Shown here: positions 34,332-42,179 of the stretch, piece after piece
Position numbering within the stretch: the stretch's first letter is position 1
Layout of the letters: each line of letters begins with the position of its first letter
Source of the DNA: an uncultured Microbacterium sp.
GTDB taxonomy: Bacteria; Actinomycetota; Actinomycetes; Actinomycetales; Microbacteriaceae
Direction: 5' to 3'
Length of the DNA: 54,696 bases
Assembly (NCBI GenBank): GCA_947503655.1
Contig: CANNEP010000008.1
Location: 1 to 54,696, forward strand
Translations under genes and position numbers: made by a program
Notes under the pieces: model-generated
The model's input: the letters and a program-made list of their open reading frames with translations, nothing else
Database searches by the model: none
Told to the model about the DNA's origin: nothing

Positions 34332-35732
34332 TTATTTCGCGTCGGCCAGCGTCGCAACGACGCGTGCCAACGAATCCGTGGTGCCGACGTTGCCGGCGAA
34401 GACGATGTAGGGGATGCCGACGGCGGGGCCCGTCTGCGGCTGCCACAGCGACACAATGCCCGGCAGCATCGGGCCGAGAACCGTCGCACGACGAATCTGC
34501 AGCGCCTCGCTCGCGATGTCACTCGACGTGATGCCACCCTTGGCGATGACAAAGCGCGGCGGCGCGATGGCAAGCACACGACTCATCAGTTCCACGACTC
34601 CGCTCGATACCTGACGCGCGATTTCGAGGCTCGCGTCGCCGTCAGCGCCGGTCACCAACTCACGCGTCGTGTGCACGATGACGGTGCCAGCCTCCAGAGC
34701 CTCGGCCACGGCGTGCGCCTGGGCATCGAGGTGACCGTTGCGCCGCTCGTCGATGAGCTGGCGCACATCAAGTTCAATCGTGGCGGTGTCGGGACGCTGG
34801 CGACGCAACTCGGCGAGCTGCGCGGTCGTCAGCGGCACATGGCTGCCAACGACCACCAGACCGCCACGGTCGTTGGCGAAGGGAATGTCGGCCGCGACAA
34901 CGGGCTCGGCGATCTCTTGACCGATGTGCGCGCGCACATACGGCGGGCCCACCCGCAACAGCACGGCACGGTTGAGGCTGTGCAGGGCCAGTGCCACCAC
35001 GCGCATGTCGGATTCTTCCACGACGTCAACGGCAACAATGGTTCCGTCTTCCAGTGACTGCAAGAACGCGCCAACGGCGTCGGCACCCGAACGGATGATC
35101 TCGATCGTCAGCGCCGCAACATCGGCGGCAGCAACGCGGCCATTCGTCTTCTCAGCGACCCAGTCACGCAGGTTTGACGAGGCAAAGCCGAAGGTCGCGT
35201 CCTGTGCGAACGCCGTCTCACCCACCGGCGTAGCCTCACCCTCGGTCACCCAGTAGTGCACCGAGTTCACGGTGATGCGACCCGCATCCGGGAAGGCCGG
35301 AATCAACAGGGTGAGTGCGGGAGCATCGGAACCAGCTGCCGCGATTTCGGCGGAGAGAACGTCGGTTTCGAGCGGGAAGTGGCCGCGCAGCGTCGAGTCG
35401 CCGCGCGAAACGAACGTGACGTGTTTGCCCGCGTCAGCAGCTGCCGCGAGCGCGACGGCAACAACCTCACGGTTGCGCTGTGCGGCGGTTGCTCCATCGA
35501 GCGAGCGGGTGTTGGTGAGCACGTAGACGGCGGGGGCGTCGGTTGCGAACGCGCCATCGAGGTCGGACTTCTCCCAGCGCGTCAGCACCGGCAGATTCGC
35601 GACCGACTGGGTTCCGGTGGGGTCATCGTCGAGAACGACAAGCACGCCCTGGGAGTCAAGGGCTGCGCGCACCTGCTCAGCCGAAATATCGACCGGTGCG
35701 GGGAGCGGGGCCAGAAGCGCGTCGACGTGCAC
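34332..35732 (-). CDS. otnK: Four-carbon acid-sugar kinase (OtnK/DUF1537 family)
   Basis: The 466-residue protein has VLDDDPTGTQSVANLPVL near the start and FVSRGDSTLRGHFPLETD near residue 110, both hallmarks of the N-terminal domain. The C-terminal nucleotide-binding region contains FVIAKGGITSSDIA. Members phosphorylate 2-oxo-tetronates or tetronates after the LtnD step. Normally OtnC (decarboxylase/aldolase) and OtnI (isomerase) complete the route to dihydroxyacetone phosphate, but neither gene is present here. The GTG start has a GAAGGAG site, and a 20-bp dyad lies 41 bp upstream. It is the first gene of a three-gene operon. Confidence 0.88.
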   Translation of the reverse strand: MHVDALLAPLPAPVDISAEQVRAALDSQGVLVVLDDDPTGTQSVANLPVLTRWEKSDLDGAFATDAPAVYVLTNTRSLDGATAAQRNREVVAVALAAAADAGKHVTFVSRGDSTLRGHFPLETDVLSAEIAAAGSDAPALTLLIPAFPDAGRITVNSVHYWVTEGEATPVGETAFAQDATFGFASSNLRDWVAEKTNGRVAAADVAALTIEIIRSGADAVGAFLQSLEDGTIVAVDVVEESDMRVVALALHSLNRAVLLRVGPPYVRAHIGQEIAEPVVAADIPFANDRGGLVVVGSHVPLTTAQLAELRRQRPDTATIELDVRQLIDERRNGHLDAQAHAVAEALEAGTVIVHTTRELVTGADGDASLEIARQVSSGVVELMSRVLAIAPPRFVIAKGGITSSDIASEALQIRRATVLGPMLPGIVSLWQPQTGPAVGIPYIVFAGNVGTTDSLARVVATLADAK

Positions 35733-35772
35733 GGGAACTCCTTCGTTCGGAAAGATTGCGTAATACCGGAGG

Positions 35773-35792
35773 GTTATCCGATATCAGATAAC
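35773..35792. promoter_or_regulatory. Probable GntR operator upstream of the sugar-acid operon
   Basis: GTTATCCGATATCAGATAAC is a 20-bp dyad with one mismatched pair, located 41 bp before the otnK start and beyond the end of a FadR-type regulator gene on the same strand. FadR-subfamily regulators often bind dyads of this size. Assignment to the neighbouring regulator is inferred. Confidence 0.65.
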
Positions 35793-35835
35793 GATGGTAC
35801 GCCGATGTTTTCGGTCTGGCAACCCCACCCGATCG

Positions 35836-36543
35836 CTACTCGCCGAGCACGTAGTGCAGCAGGTCGTCGCGCGTTTGTCGCATGTGGCTCGCCATCGCGG
35901 CACGAGCAGCTTCGCCCGAGCGCGTGCGCATCGCTTCAAGAACAGCGGCGTGCTCGGCCAGCGCGTGCTCACGAATGTCGAAGACGGCGCTCGTTTCGCT
36001 CCGCGAATCCTGCAGCAGCGCGGTCAGCGGACGCACCGATGCCAGCAGAATGCGGTTGCCAGCGGCCGCGAAGATCACGTCATGAAAAGCCAGGTCGGCA
36101 TCAACGAAACCTGGAACATCACCGTTCGCGTGTGCGTCGCGCATGCGGGTCAGCAACGCCTCGAGCTCAGCGATGTGCTCGGCGGAGCAGCGTGGAGCGG
36201 CGAGCTCGGCGGCACCGGTCTCAAACATGACGCGCATGTCGAGCAGGTCGAGCGCCGACCGACGGCGCGCTCCCCCACTGCGGCCGTAGCGCACGACGGC
36301 TTCGAGTCCCGTCCATTCGTCGACGGGGGCGACGCGGTGACGACTGCCCGGAACCGGAACAATGACGCCCTGTGCCTGCAGGAGGCGAACGCCCTCACGC
36401 ACGGTCAGTCGCGAGACGCCCAGCAGGTCGGCGAGGTCAGCCTCGGCCGGGAGTGGTTCTCCCGCAACGACGCGACCCGCGATGATCTCATCAAGCAACC
36501 CGTCAACGACGGATTGCGTGCGGGTGACTCGTTCGACCTTCAT
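35836..36543 (-). CDS. FadR-subfamily GntR regulator
   Basis: The 235-residue protein has the GntR winged helix (LLDEIIAGRVVAGEPLPAEA, then DLLGVSRLTVREGVRLLQAQ) and a C-terminal FCD domain. Expected metal-binding residues of the FCD domain lie near VDADLAFHDVIFAAAGN and EHAAVLEAMRTR. It is encoded just upstream of the sugar-acid operon on the same strand, separated by about 100 bp that contain a 20-bp dyad, and probably represses that operon until a sugar acid binds. A TACCGT box ends six bases before its ATG, with GGAG between, so initiation could be leaderless or from a very short leader. Confidence 0.88.
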   Translation of the reverse strand: MKVERVTRTQSVVDGLLDEIIAGRVVAGEPLPAEADLADLLGVSRLTVREGVRLLQAQGVIVPVPGSRHRVAPVDEWTGLEAVVRYGRSGGARRRSALDLLDMRVMFETGAAELAAPRCSAEHIAELEALLTRMRDAHANGDVPGFVDADLAFHDVIFAAAGNRILLASVRPLTALLQDSRSETSAVFDIREHALAEHAAVLEAMRTRSGEAARAAMASHMRQTRDDLLHYVLGE

Positions 36544-36549
36544 ATCTCC

Positions 36550-36680
36550 ACGGTACTGGGCAATCCTCTGCGACGGCCACGTGGTTCCGCTCCCCCGCGG
36601 TTTTGTCTCACCTCAGCCATAAATGCAGACATTCTTTCCTCGAAATCTCGGCACCGTGATTCGCGCTGGCGGAGTACGCT
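36550..36680. promoter_or_regulatory. Divergent promoters of the GntR gene and aspC
   Basis: TACCGT on the minus strand (reverse complement of 36550-36555) and TACGCT on the plus strand (36675-36680) each end exactly six bases before the start codons of the GntR gene and aspC. Neither has a convincing -35. The middle of the region shows no further gene. Confidence 0.5.
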
Positions 36681-36686
36681 CAAAGG

Positions 36687-37886
36687 GTGACTGAGCGTGC
36701 ACCCCTTTCTCGTAAACTTTCCGCCATCGCCGAATCGGCGACCCTCAAGGTTGATGCCAAGGCCAAGGCCCTGAAGGCCGAAGGTCGCCCGGTGATTTCG
36801 TACGCCGCGGGCGAGCCGGACTTCCCGACGCCGCAGTTCATTGTGGACGCAGGTATTGCGGCCATGCACAACCCGGCGAACTTCCGGTACACGCCGGCCG
36901 CTGGCCTGCCGGAGCTTCGCGAGGCTATTGCCGCGAAGACGCTCCGTGACTCGGGGCTTCAGGTCGAGCCGAGCCAGATCATTGTCACGAACGGTGGCAA
37001 GCAGGCCGTTTACCAGGCGTTCCAGGCCGTCGTAAACCCGGGCGACGAGGTTCTGCTCCCCGCCCCGTACTGGACCACCTACCCCGAGGCCATCGCCCTC
37101 GCCGACGGTGTGCCCGTCGAGGTTTTCGCTGGCTCCGACCAGGAGTACAAGGTTACCGTCGAGCAGCTGGAGGCCGCTCGCACCGAGAAGACCACGGTGC
37201 TCGTCTTCGTGTCTCCGTCGAACCCGACCGGTTCGGTCTACACTCCCGAAGAGACGAAGGCCATCGGCGAGTGGGCTCTTGAGCACGGCATCTGGGTCAT
37301 CACCGATGAGATTTACCAGAACCTCGTCTACGAAGGCACTAAGGCCGTGTCAATCGTCGAAGCGGTTCCGGCACTCGCGAACCAGACGATCCTCGTTAAC
37401 GGTGTCGCTAAGACGTATGCGATGACCGGTTGGCGTGTGGGCTGGATGGTCGGCCCGAAGGACGCCATCAAGGTCGCCGCTAACCTGCAGTCGCACCTGT
37501 CGAGCAACGTCAACAACGTAGCGCAGCGCGGCGCAATCGCGGCTCTCACGGGCCCGCAAGACGAGGTCGAGCAGATGCGTCAGGCATTCGACCGCCGTCG
37601 CCAGCTCATCGTGACCGAGCTCAACAAGATCGAGGGCATGAAGGTTCCGAACCCGCTCGGCGCGTTCTACGTGTACCCCGACGTCACGGGCCTGCTCGGC
37701 AAGACGTGGCGCGGCAAGACACCGACCACGAGCCTTGAGCTTGCCGACCTGATCCTCGATGAGGTTGAGGTTGCCGTGGTTCCGGGTGAGGCCTTCGGCC
37801 CGTCGGGCTTCATTCGTCTGTCCTACGCACTCGGCGACGAAGAACTGCTTGAGGGCGTACGCCGCCTGCAGGAGCTGTTCTCCTAA
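36687..37886 (+). CDS. aspC: Aspartate-type aminotransferase (class I, subgroup Ib)
   Basis: The 399-residue PLP enzyme contains [11 protein letters not shown] near residue 39, [14 protein letters not shown], and the Schiff-base Lys242 in [14 protein letters not shown], all typical of prokaryotic aspartate aminotransferases of the Thermus type. It interconverts aspartate plus 2-oxoglutarate with oxaloacetate plus glutamate. In many actinobacteria this gene neighbours tRNA-Trp/secE and murB. Here murB is about 1.5 kb away, but tRNA-Trp is 32 kb away. The GTG start follows a TACGCT box by six bases, suggesting a leaderless message. A hairpin with a UUCG loop ends the transcript. Confidence 0.93.
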   Translation: MTERAPLSRKLSAIAESATLKVDAKAKALKAEGRPVISYAAGEPDFPTPQFIVDAGIAAMHNPANFRYTPAAGLPELREAIAAKTLRDSGLQVEPSQIIVTNGGKQAVYQAFQAVVNPGDEVLLPAPYWTTYPEAIALADGVPVEVFAGSDQEYKVTVEQLEAARTEKTTVLVFVSPSNPTGSVYTPEETKAIGEWALEHGIWVITDEIYQNLVYEGTKAVSIVEAVPALANQTILVNGVAKTYAMTGWRVGWMVGPKDAIKVAANLQSHLSSNVNNVAQRGAIAALTGPQDEVEQMRQAFDRRRQLIVTELNKIEGMKVPNPLGAFYVYPDVTGLLGKTWRGKTPTTSLELADLILDEVEVAVVPGEAFGPSGFIRLSYALGDEELLEGVRRLQELFS

Positions 37887-37891
37887 GCATC

Positions 37892-37935
37892 GACAAAGGT
37901 GGGCCGGTTCTTTCGAGAACCGGCCCACCTTTGTC
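37892..37935. terminator. Bidirectional terminator with UUCG tetraloop
   Basis: A perfect 20-bp stem beginning GACAAAGGTGGGCC is capped by TTCG, a very stable tetraloop. It lies between aspC and the convergent HExxH protein gene. Confidence 0.92.
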
Positions 37936-37947
37936 ATTCATGCAAGG

Positions 37948-39279
37948 TCACGAGCAGCCGCGCGCGGCGTCGAGCATGCTCTGCGGCGGCTCACCATACA
38001 CGCTGACACCATTGCCTTCGCCGGTGTACCCGTTCACGATCGCCCAGGCGGTTGCCCACTGCTCGATGCTCTCCTGCGTCGACCAGTCGTACATGTCACC
38101 GCAGCGAATCGTGAGGGCGTGACCCACTTCGTGCGCCACGAGTGCACGCACCATCGGGTCGTACTGCGTGCCCCAGAGCTCCGCTACCGAATCGCTCAGC
38201 GTGATCGTCGCGTACCCCGGATCCATCCACCAGTGCGTGGTTCCGCCCACCGACAGCCCACCGCCCGCACCGGCCACGATCGGCGCCCAATCAAAGTCCA
38301 GCATGATGCCCGGCGCGAGGTCGCGGGCGAACTGCTCGACCTCGAGTCGCGAAGTGAGCAGTGGCCCGGCTTTCTCGTCGAGTTCCGCCTGCTGCGAGGC
38401 GATGACGGCGGTGGCGGCATCGACATAGGCGGTGACGGCCGCGGCGCTGGAACCATTGAGCTCGGTGAACTGCGTCACGGCGCTGGTCGCACGTTGGAAC
38501 GACACTTTCGTCTCGTTCTTGGCCGCGATGTTCGCGGTGATGAGTGACTCAGAGTATGTGGTGACGGAACCAAAGAAGTCGGCCGCCGCGGAGTCGAGCG
38601 TGGTTGAGGCGTTCGCCACTAATTCGATGTCGTTGTCGAATGCGACAATGTCGTCGTTCGCGTCATCAGCGCGGGACGTTATCGCTGCGGCTTCTGCCTC
38701 GCGTTCCCACGGCAGCGCGGGCATTGTGCCGGGCGAGCGTGGCTGCGTTAACTCCTCCGGCGCTGCCGCGAGCGCCGTGTCGAGAGCGGTCGCACTATCG
38801 GTGAATGATTGCGCCAGCGTCGCGTCAAACAGCCCCGTCGTGTCGGCCTGTTCAATCGTGTCCGCGGCGAGCTGCCGGGCTTCAGCGTCGGCGATCGTCG
38901 CGGTGCCTGCGGTGTTCGCTGCGACGACGTTGTCTTGTGCCGCCTCCAACTGCTCGACAGCCGCTTCATAGGTCGCTTCGGCAGCGTTCTGCCACACGAT
39001 GAAACCCGCAACACCGGCGGCAGCCGCCACCGTGACGAGCGTCGCCGTGACGATGAGACCGGTGTGGCGCTTCTTCCTGGGCGGCGGGGGCGCCGACCAC
39101 GAGGAGGACCCGTACGGGGGTTGGTCCGCATACGGCGGCGGGGAGGCGTACGGCGGCTGGGAGGGGTACGACGGCTGCGCCAGGTACGGCGGGGGCGGTG
39201 CCCCAAAACCGGGGTAGCTCGGTGATGACGGCTGCTGCGGCAAGGGCGGCGGCGGCCCGGGATACTGCGAATCCGTCAT
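37948..39279 (-). CDS. Membrane-anchored protein with HExxH motif, putative zinc metallopeptidase
   Basis: The 443-residue protein starts with about 68 residues rich in Pro, Tyr and Ser, then RKKRH and one membrane helix (LIVTATLVTVAAAAGVAGFI, about residues 74-93). A long Ala-rich, probably coiled-coil extracellular region and a C-terminal domain follow. The latter contains LVAHEVGHALTIRC, with HEVGH at residues 383-387; Glu403 or Glu406 might be the third zinc ligand. Two Cys residues (near 393 and 442) could form a disulfide. The topology resembles cell-envelope proteins of actinobacteria with proline-rich cytoplasmic tails. It is encoded 15 bp after murB. Peptidase activity is inferred from the motif only. 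Confidence 0.7.
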   Translation of the reverse strand: MTDSQYPGPPPPLPQQPSSPSYPGFGAPPPPYLAQPSYPSQPPYASPPPYADQPPYGSSSWSAPPPPRKKRHTGLIVTATLVTVAAAAGVAGFIVWQNAAEATYEAAVEQLEAAQDNVVAANTAGTATIADAEARQLAADTIEQADTTGLFDATLAQSFTDSATALDTALAAAPEELTQPRSPGTMPALPWEREAEAAAITSRADDANDDIVAFDNDIELVANASTTLDSAAADFFGSVTTYSESLITANIAAKNETKVSFQRATSAVTQFTELNGSSAAAVTAYVDAATAVIASQQAELDEKAGPLLTSRLEVEQFARDLAPGIMLDFDWAPIVAGAGGGLSVGGTTHWWMDPGYATITLSDSVAELWGTQYDPMVRALVAHEVGHALTIRCGDMYDWSTQESIEQWATAWAIVNGYTGEGNGVSVYGEPPQSMLDAARGCS

Positions 39280-39294
39280 CGCGCCTCCTCGCGC

Positions 39295-40434
39295 CTAGAT
39301 GTCTACGCCGACCAGAATCGGCTCGGGCTCCAGCAGGAGTCCGTACTCCGAATGTACTCGCCCACGAATGAATCGGGCGAGTTCTGCCAGCTCCTCCGCA
39401 CGCGCAGTGCCACGGTTCGTCAACGCCAGTGCATGCTTCGTCGATAGGCCCGCGTTCGACCCAGGAAAACGAAATCCCTTGCGAATGCCCACGTGCTCAA
39501 TGAGCCACGCGGCACTCACCTTGAAGGTGCGTTCTGCATGCACCACCGGCTGCACATACCCGTCATACTGGCCCAGCGGAATAACCCGATCAGCGACCTC
39601 CGCAGCACCCGGCATGAGCCAGCGCGGGCATTCCTCCGGCAGCGTGCGCACGAACGACTCCGGCAGAATCGCGTTCTGGAAGAACGAGCCCGCGCTGTAG
39701 GTATCGGGGTCAGCGTCGTTGAGCACCATGCCCTTCGAGGCACGGGTCTCGAGCACGGTCGCGCGAATGTCGGCAAGCGAAATGCGCGCGTCGTCGTCTA
39801 GCCGCAACGCCTGGCGTAGCTGCTCCCCCGCGACCGCGACCGGCTCGGTGCCGACGGCACGCAGGTCGAAGGTCGCCGAAAGAATCACCGCGTGATAGTC
39901 GGCAACGGAACCATAGTGCGATTTGAGTACGGAGGTGCGGAATCCGAGACCCAAGCGGGCAGCCGGAGCCGTGACGACATCCCACGTGTTGGCGTCGATC
40001 AACTCAACCTCGTGCAGGGTCTGCACGACCTCTTGCCCATAAGCGCCGATGTTCTGCACCGGAGCCGCACCCACGGTTCCGGGGATTCCGGAGAGACCCT
40101 CAACCCCAGCGAGCCCAGCGCTCACTGTCCAGCCGACGAACGCGTCCCACTCATGACCAGCCTCGACACGCACGCGCACCACACCTGGTTCGGGTGAGCC
40201 CACGACCGTGATGCCTTCGTTGCGCAACCGCACGACGGTCATGTCGAGGTCGTCGTCACCGACGAAGAGGTTCGAGCCGCCGCCCAGCACGAGCCAGTCG
40301 TCGCCGCTTCCCCAGACCTCGCGGAGAACGTCGATGGCTTCATCACGTGAAGTGACTTCGACCAGGCGTCGGGGCGTACCGCCAACGCGAAGGGTGGTCA
40401 GCTCGGCGAGCGGACGGGGGGTGACGTCGGGCAC
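39295..40434 (-). CDS. murB: UDP-N-acetylenolpyruvoylglucosamine reductase
   Basis: The 379-residue FAD enzyme has LVLGGGSNLFVGDDD in the FAD-binding domain, GIPGTVGAAPVQNIGAYGQEV, the catalytic Ser region YSAGSFFQNAILP and the C-terminal Glu of YGLLLEPEPILVG. It reduces UDP-GlcNAc-enolpyruvate with NADPH to UDP-MurNAc, the second step of peptidoglycan precursor synthesis. The GTG start follows the hadB stop by one base and has an AAGGA site. It is longer than average, as is usual for actinobacterial type-I MurB. Confidence 0.96.
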   Translation of the reverse strand: MPDVTPRPLAELTTLRVGGTPRRLVEVTSRDEAIDVLREVWGSGDDWLVLGGGSNLFVGDDDLDMTVVRLRNEGITVVGSPEPGVVRVRVEAGHEWDAFVGWTVSAGLAGVEGLSGIPGTVGAAPVQNIGAYGQEVVQTLHEVELIDANTWDVVTAPAARLGLGFRTSVLKSHYGSVADYHAVILSATFDLRAVGTEPVAVAGEQLRQALRLDDDARISLADIRATVLETRASKGMVLNDADPDTYSAGSFFQNAILPESFVRTLPEECPRWLMPGAAEVADRVIPLGQYDGYVQPVVHAERTFKVSAAWLIEHVGIRKGFRFPGSNAGLSTKHALALTNRGTARAEELAELARFIRGRVHSEYGLLLEPEPILVGVDI

Positions 40435-40435
40435 G

Positions 40436-40843
40436 TTAGTCCTTCTCGGGCGCGACGAAGACCTGTGCCTTGCCGAGCACGGCCTTGCCTTCGAACACGA
40501 CGGTCAGGTCAATGCGGATCGCCTCGTCGGTGATCGCGGCAACTTTAGCCGTGATGTCGATATCGGCACCGTTCACGGCGTCGACGACGACGGGGCGGGT
40601 GAAGCGCACACCGTATTCGCGGATGCGCGCGGAGTCTCCGAGAGCCGAGATGATGGTTCCGACCGCAATGCCCATCGTGAGCATGCCGTGTGCCAGCACA
40701 CCAGGCAGGCCGACGGATGCCGCGATATCGTCGCGGTAGTGAATCGGGTTGAAGTCACCCGAAGCACCCGCGTACTTGACGAGAGCGTCACGAGTGATGT
40801 GAAGCGAACGTTCTGCGACGATGTCGCCGACGGTGTACGTCAT
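40436..40843 (-). CDS. hadB: MaoC-family hydratase, HadB-like
   Basis: The 135-residue hot-dog fold protein contains YAGASGDFNPIHYRDDIAASVGLP, the hydratase-2 motif with the catalytic Asp and His. With HadA it forms the (R)-3-hydroxyacyl-ACP dehydratase known from mycobacterial fatty acid elongation. Species without mycolic acids also carry this pair next to murB. Its start overlaps the end of hadA by 4 bp, so the two subunits are translationally coupled. The dehydratase role is family knowledge; the acyl substrate here is not known. Confidence 0.9.
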   Translation of the reverse strand: MTYTVGDIVAERSLHITRDALVKYAGASGDFNPIHYRDDIAASVGLPGVLAHGMLTMGIAVGTIISALGDSARIREYGVRFTRPVVVDAVNGADIDITAKVAAITDEAIRIDLTVVFEGKAVLGKAQVFVAPEKD

Positions 40844-41289
40844 GCGCTGGCCTCCCCCGCGAGCAAAACCGAAATGGCGGTCACAACGTGCTCGCCGCTA
40901 GCGTCAACGATCGTGGTTTCGCTGTTGATCATCGTGGCCGGGCCCATCGCGCGCAGACCCGTGACCGACAGCGTTGCCGTCAGCTCATCACCCGCAACGA
41001 TGGGGCGGGAGTAGCGAAACTTCTGCTCCGCGTGAATCAGGTTCTGCAGTTCGATGCCCGAGTTCGGCGCATTCAGCAGCTGGTGAATCGTGAGGTCTTG
41101 AATCACCATCGCGAAGGTCGGCGGCGCGACAACGTCGGCATAGCCGAGGGCGCGAGCGGCTTCGGGGTCGTGGTGTTGCGGGTCTTCCGCGAACGTAGCG
41201 CGCGCGAACTCGCGCACCTTCTCACGACCAACAAGGTAAGCATCGGTCGGCGGGAACTCCTGGCCGACAAGATCCGGATTTACGGGCAC
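40840..41289 (-). CDS. hadA: MaoC N-terminal-like dehydratase subunit, HadA-like
   Basis: The 149-residue protein belongs to the FAS1-type MaoC N-terminal family (UPF0336): VGQEFPPTDAYLVGREKVRE, AARALGYADVVAPPTFAMVI and IHAEQKFRYSRPIVAGD are typical. It lacks the catalytic motif of HadB and serves as the structural/substrate-binding partner. It heads the operon hadA-hadB-murB-HExxH protein. The GTG start lies exactly six bases after TAGGAT, so the message is probably leaderless. Confidence 0.9.
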   Translation of the reverse strand: MPVNPDLVGQEFPPTDAYLVGREKVREFARATFAEDPQHHDPEAARALGYADVVAPPTFAMVIQDLTIHQLLNAPNSGIELQNLIHAEQKFRYSRPIVAGDELTATLSVTGLRAMGPATMINSETTIVDASGEHVVTAISVLLAGEASA

Positions 41290-41295
41290 GTTCTT

Positions 41296-41301
41296 ATCCT
41301 A
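41296..41301 (-). promoter_or_regulatory. Candidate -10 box of hadA (leaderless)
   Basis: TAGGAT on the minus strand is followed by AAGAAC and then the GTG start of hadA, placing the transcript start at the initiation codon. No clear -35 was found. Confidence 0.5.
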
Positions 41302-41338
41302 ACGAGCGAGACTTGTGGGTGCTGGGCAGGGGCCGGAC

Positions 41339-42136
41339 TTAACCCTTCTGGCGGCGGCCCTTGATCGCCTTGATCGCCATCTGCACGGCGATGAAGACGA
41401 GGTATCCGGCGAAGAGAGCGTTGGCAACACGAGGGTCGACATTCACGGCGATCCAGGCGCCGACAGCGGTCGTTGCGGCCGCAGACAAGCCGATCAACAA
41501 GCCACCCAGAATGTCGACGTTTTTGCGCTTCAGGTTGCCAATGGTTCCGCTAATCGCCGTCGGAATCATCATCAACAGCGACGTGCCCTTCGCGATGAGA
41601 TCGCTAATACCAAACACCACCATCAGCACGGGCACGACGATCACGCCGCCACCCACACCAAGGAGGCCAGCGAGCACGCCGGTGATGAGGCCCAGCACGA
41701 CGAGGCCGCTGATCGTGAGGGGGTCGAGCACAAACTGCGCGTCGCGCGACGGCACGATGATGAACAGGCTCACGATGACGATCACGATGAAGCCGACGAA
41801 GCCCCATCGCAGTACGGTTTGTGAGATTTTCGGCAGCAGGGCGGTTCCGATTTGTGCGCCGATGACGGAACCAGCAGCCAGGATGAGCGCAGGAATCCAC
41901 GCCACCGAGTCGGTCACGGCGTACGAGATCACGCCGACCGTTGCCGTCGGCACGATCGCGGCGAGCGATGTGCCGGCGGCCAGACGCTGGTTGTAGGCGA
42001 GGAACATCACCAGGAACGGCACGATGATGGTTCCGCCGCCGACGCCAAACAGGCCCGACAGGAGACCCGCGGTGACGCCGATGCCGACGTAAGTGAGGAT
42101 CGTGCGGGGCGTGCGAACCGGGGCATCTTCGTGCAT
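41339..42136 (-). CDS. TauE/SafE-family anion permease
   Basis: The 265-residue protein has about eight hydrophobic helices in two related halves, each with a Gly-rich motif (LLSGLFGVGGGTIIVPFLV near residue 20, and LAGLLGVGGGVIVVPVLM in the second half). This is the signature of the TauE/SafE (DUF81) family, associated with export or import of sulfite, sulfoacetate or other organic anions. It stands between recN and hadA with gaps of 43 and 49 bp and may be its own unit. The substrate cannot be inferred from context. Confidence 0.9.
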   Translation of the reverse strand: MHEDAPVRTPRTILTYVGIGVTAGLLSGLFGVGGGTIIVPFLVMFLAYNQRLAAGTSLAAIVPTATVGVISYAVTDSVAWIPALILAAGSVIGAQIGTALLPKISQTVLRWGFVGFIVIVIVSLFIIVPSRDAQFVLDPLTISGLVVLGLITGVLAGLLGVGGGVIVVPVLMVVFGISDLIAKGTSLLMMIPTAISGTIGNLKRKNVDILGGLLIGLSAAATTAVGAWIAVNVDPRVANALFAGYLVFIAVQMAIKAIKGRRQKG

Positions 42137-42179
42137 GGGTGTCTTTCGTGCTCGTCGGGTTTCTCCGACGGAATAGGGG

